From Gammaproteobacteria bacterium (GTDB lineage Bacteria; Pseudomonadota; Gammaproteobacteria; GCA-001735895), in NCBI GenBank assembly GCA_027293245.1, contig JAPUFZ010000335.1, positions 1 through 6,752 of the forward strand: a DNA stretch of 6,752 nucleotides, written 5' to 3'. Positions within the stretch are counted from its first letter, which is position 1. Each line of letters opens with the position of its first letter. Under the pieces are notes generated by a model. That model was not told where the DNA came from. It worked only from the letters and a program-made list of their open reading frames with translations, and searched no databases. Positions 5,378 to 6,752 of this stretch are shown here, piece by piece. Both the position numbers and the translations under genes were made by a program.

Positions 5378-6752
5378 TCAGGCGACCTTCTGACTCTTAC
5401 TTCGATTGCCTGGTTTTGTCATTTTCAGTTCCTGCGGTGTAAAATCGTCGACCATTATCACTTTCCGGGTCGCGGCCTTCGCCGCCTGCAAGATTTTTAC
5501 CTCTTCTTCGGTTATCATCTCCATCTCCAACAGCTGCTCGAGCCACTGCTGGTAGTCCTGTAAATCTGGTTTCTGCACATGACTGCTGCGTAGTCGACGT
5601 TCAATCGGCTCGGCCAGGATCACTTTATGCAGCGCATCTTCCAGACGTCCGGTGATATCGTTTGCATCATCACTGATAAAAATACCCTGTGTCAACCGGT
5701 CCCTGGCTTCCCCTGGTTTAAGCAACAGGGCTGCAACCCGATGTCCTAGTGAATCATTGGGCTGGCGCAAACTCTGACCCAGTGGGAAAAGTATAATTCT
5801 AACCAGTACGCCTAACCATTTGATCGGAAAATTCCGGAGTACTTCGTCCAGGGCAACCTGAATTTGATACAGGCAGTATTTGGCAGACCATTCCACCAAC
5901 GGCAGGTCGGCCCTGGGTCGGCCATCGTCTTCAAACTTTTTTAACACCGCCGAAGCATAGAACATGTAGCTCAGTGCATCGGCGAACCGGCCAGATAACT
6001 TTTCTTTGCGCTTGAAGCTACCACCGAGGATCATCAGTACCAGGTCTGCAGTAACGGCAAAAACCGCGCTCATTTGCCCGAGGCGTTGATAATATCCCGC
6101 CATACGACCCGAAACTGGTGACTCGGCCAGGTGGCTGGCACTGATACCGTAAATAAAGGCCCGACATAGATTGGTGACAAAATATCCTGCATGCCCCAAC
6201 AAAGCCTGGTCGAAGGCCGCTCTGCCAGCCACTTCATCGCCATCGCTTGCGGCTTCCATTTCTTTGACCAGGTAGGGATGACAACGAATCGCACCCTGCC
6301 CGAAAATTATCATGCTGCGCGTTAGTATATTCGCTCCCTCGACCGTAATTCCCACCGGTATTGCTTGATAAGCCCGGGCAATATAATTACTCGGCCCCAT
6401 ACAAATACCCCGACCGCCATGAACATCCATTGCATCGTTGAGCACCTGGCGCATTTTCTCGGTATTGTGATATTTCAATATCGCGGTCACTACCGATGGC
6501 TTTTCACCGTTATCAAGCGCAGACAGGGTTAACAGACGACCGGCTTCCATCATGTAGGTCAGGCCACCTATACGGGCCAGTGCCTCTTCGACACCTTCAA
6601 ATTTACCGATAGAAGTGTTGAACTGTTTTCGAATACGAGCATAGGCACCTGTGGTCCGGGCCGAATTTTTACCCGCGGCAACTCCAACCGCCGGTAGCGA
6701 TATCCCACGACCCGCCGATAGTGATTCCATCAGCATACGCCAGCCTTTGCCG
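5378..6752 (-). CDS. fadE: Acyl-CoA dehydrogenase FadE, C-terminal part (N-terminus beyond the window edge)
   Basis: FadE is the FAD-dependent enzyme that oxidises acyl-CoA to trans-2-enoyl-CoA, the first oxidative step of beta-oxidation. The open frame continues to the right edge: codons before the internal Met at 6736 read GKGWR, matching the FadE motif 'GKGWRML...SLSAGRGISLPA', so that Met is not the start. About 457 codons are visible, a little over half of the 814 in E. coli FadE. Counting from the Met at 6736, landmarks are 'GRGISLPAVG' (9-18), 'YARIRKQFNTSIGKFEGVEE' (32-51), 'DVHGGRGICMGPSNYIAR' (104-121) and 'GITVEGANILTRSMIIFGQG' (129-148). The Glu in 'VEGAN' (133) sits where the family's catalytic base is expected. 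After ~150 comes the long helical C-terminal extension (DUF1974-like) that distinguishes FadE from short acyl-CoA dehydrogenases. The tail is basic (KPGNRSKSQKVA) and ends in TGA. It lies immediately upstream of fadD on the same strand. Intact as far as visible. Confidence 0.94.
   Translation of the reverse strand, partial: GKGWRMLMESLSAGRGISLPAVGVAAGKNSARTTGAYARIRKQFNTSIGKFEGVEEALARIGGLTYMMEAGRLLTLSALDNGEKPSVVTAILKYHNTEKMRQVLNDAMDVHGGRGICMGPSNYIARAYQAIPVGITVEGANILTRSMIIFGQGAIRCHPYLVKEMEAASDGDEVAGRAAFDQALLGHAGYFVTNLCRAFIYGISASHLAESPVSGRMAGYYQRLGQMSAVFAVTADLVLMILGGSFKRKEKLSGRFADALSYMFYASAVLKKFEDDGRPRADLPLVEWSAKYCLYQIQVALDEVLRNFPIKWLGVLVRIILFPLGQSLRQPNDSLGHRVAALLLKPGEARDRLTQGIFISDDANDITGRLEDALHKVILAEPIERRLRSSHVQKPDLQDYQQWLEQLLEMEMITEEEVKILQAAKAATRKVIMVDDFTPQELKMTKPGNRSKSQKVA

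Noticed and set aside
5363..5387. Overlapping small hairpins at the fadE stop considered as an intrinsic terminator
   Set aside because: Stems are only 4-5 bp and no T-run follows on the minus strand.
1..6752. CRISPR array, tRNA or rRNA gene, toxin-antitoxin pair or defence cassette
   Set aside because: No regularly spaced direct repeats or recognisable RNA gene signatures were seen, and all sizeable genes belong to recognised housekeeping or conserved families.

Overview
The window looks like chromosomal DNA of a gammaproteobacterium with moderate GC (roughly half). The evidence is the bacterial tRNA(Met) cytidine acetyltransferase TmcA in its full helicase-GNAT form, a FadE-type acyl-CoA dehydrogenase with the long C-terminal extension, a FadD-type acyl-CoA ligase, and small families (DUF924, DUF1244) common in proteobacteria. 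I cannot name the species. Most of the window is ordinary, densely packed housekeeping DNA, and I do not see a new multi-gene system such as a defence, biosynthetic or mobile cassette.

Layout, left to right. Positions 1-219 (minus) hold the N-terminus of a YihY/BrkB-type inner-membrane protein cut by the window edge. Positions 297-836 (minus) encode a DUF924 protein and 897-3059 (minus) encode TmcA; the two are close enough to share a transcript. TmcA reads away from a compact divergent region that contains a good sigma70-like promoter (3106-3133, minus), whose -35 box overlaps the start codon of a small DUF1244 gene (3127-3441, plus). A gap of about 200 bases (3442-3645) between the convergent DUF1244 and fadD genes is mostly filled by a MITE-like element with imperfect 27-bp terminal inverted repeats. 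Positions 3646-5304 (minus) encode FadD, preceded by a strong Shine-Dalgarno. From 5378 to the right edge (minus) lies the C-terminal half of FadE, whose start is outside the window.

How the genes fit together. FadE and FadD follow each other on one strand and carry out the first two steps of fatty-acid breakdown: FadD makes acyl-CoA and FadE introduces the trans-2 double bond. TmcA uses acetyl-CoA and ATP to acetylate the wobble cytidine of elongator tRNA(Met). DUF924 and DUF1244 are conserved families without an assigned reaction.

The less ordinary features are repeat structures rather than genes. One is a 49-bp near-perfect palindrome lying in frame inside tmcA, where the protein is about 19 residues longer than I recall for E. 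coli TmcA. A second is a perfect 11-bp-stem hairpin elsewhere in tmcA. The third is the MITE-like element between DUF1244 and fadD.
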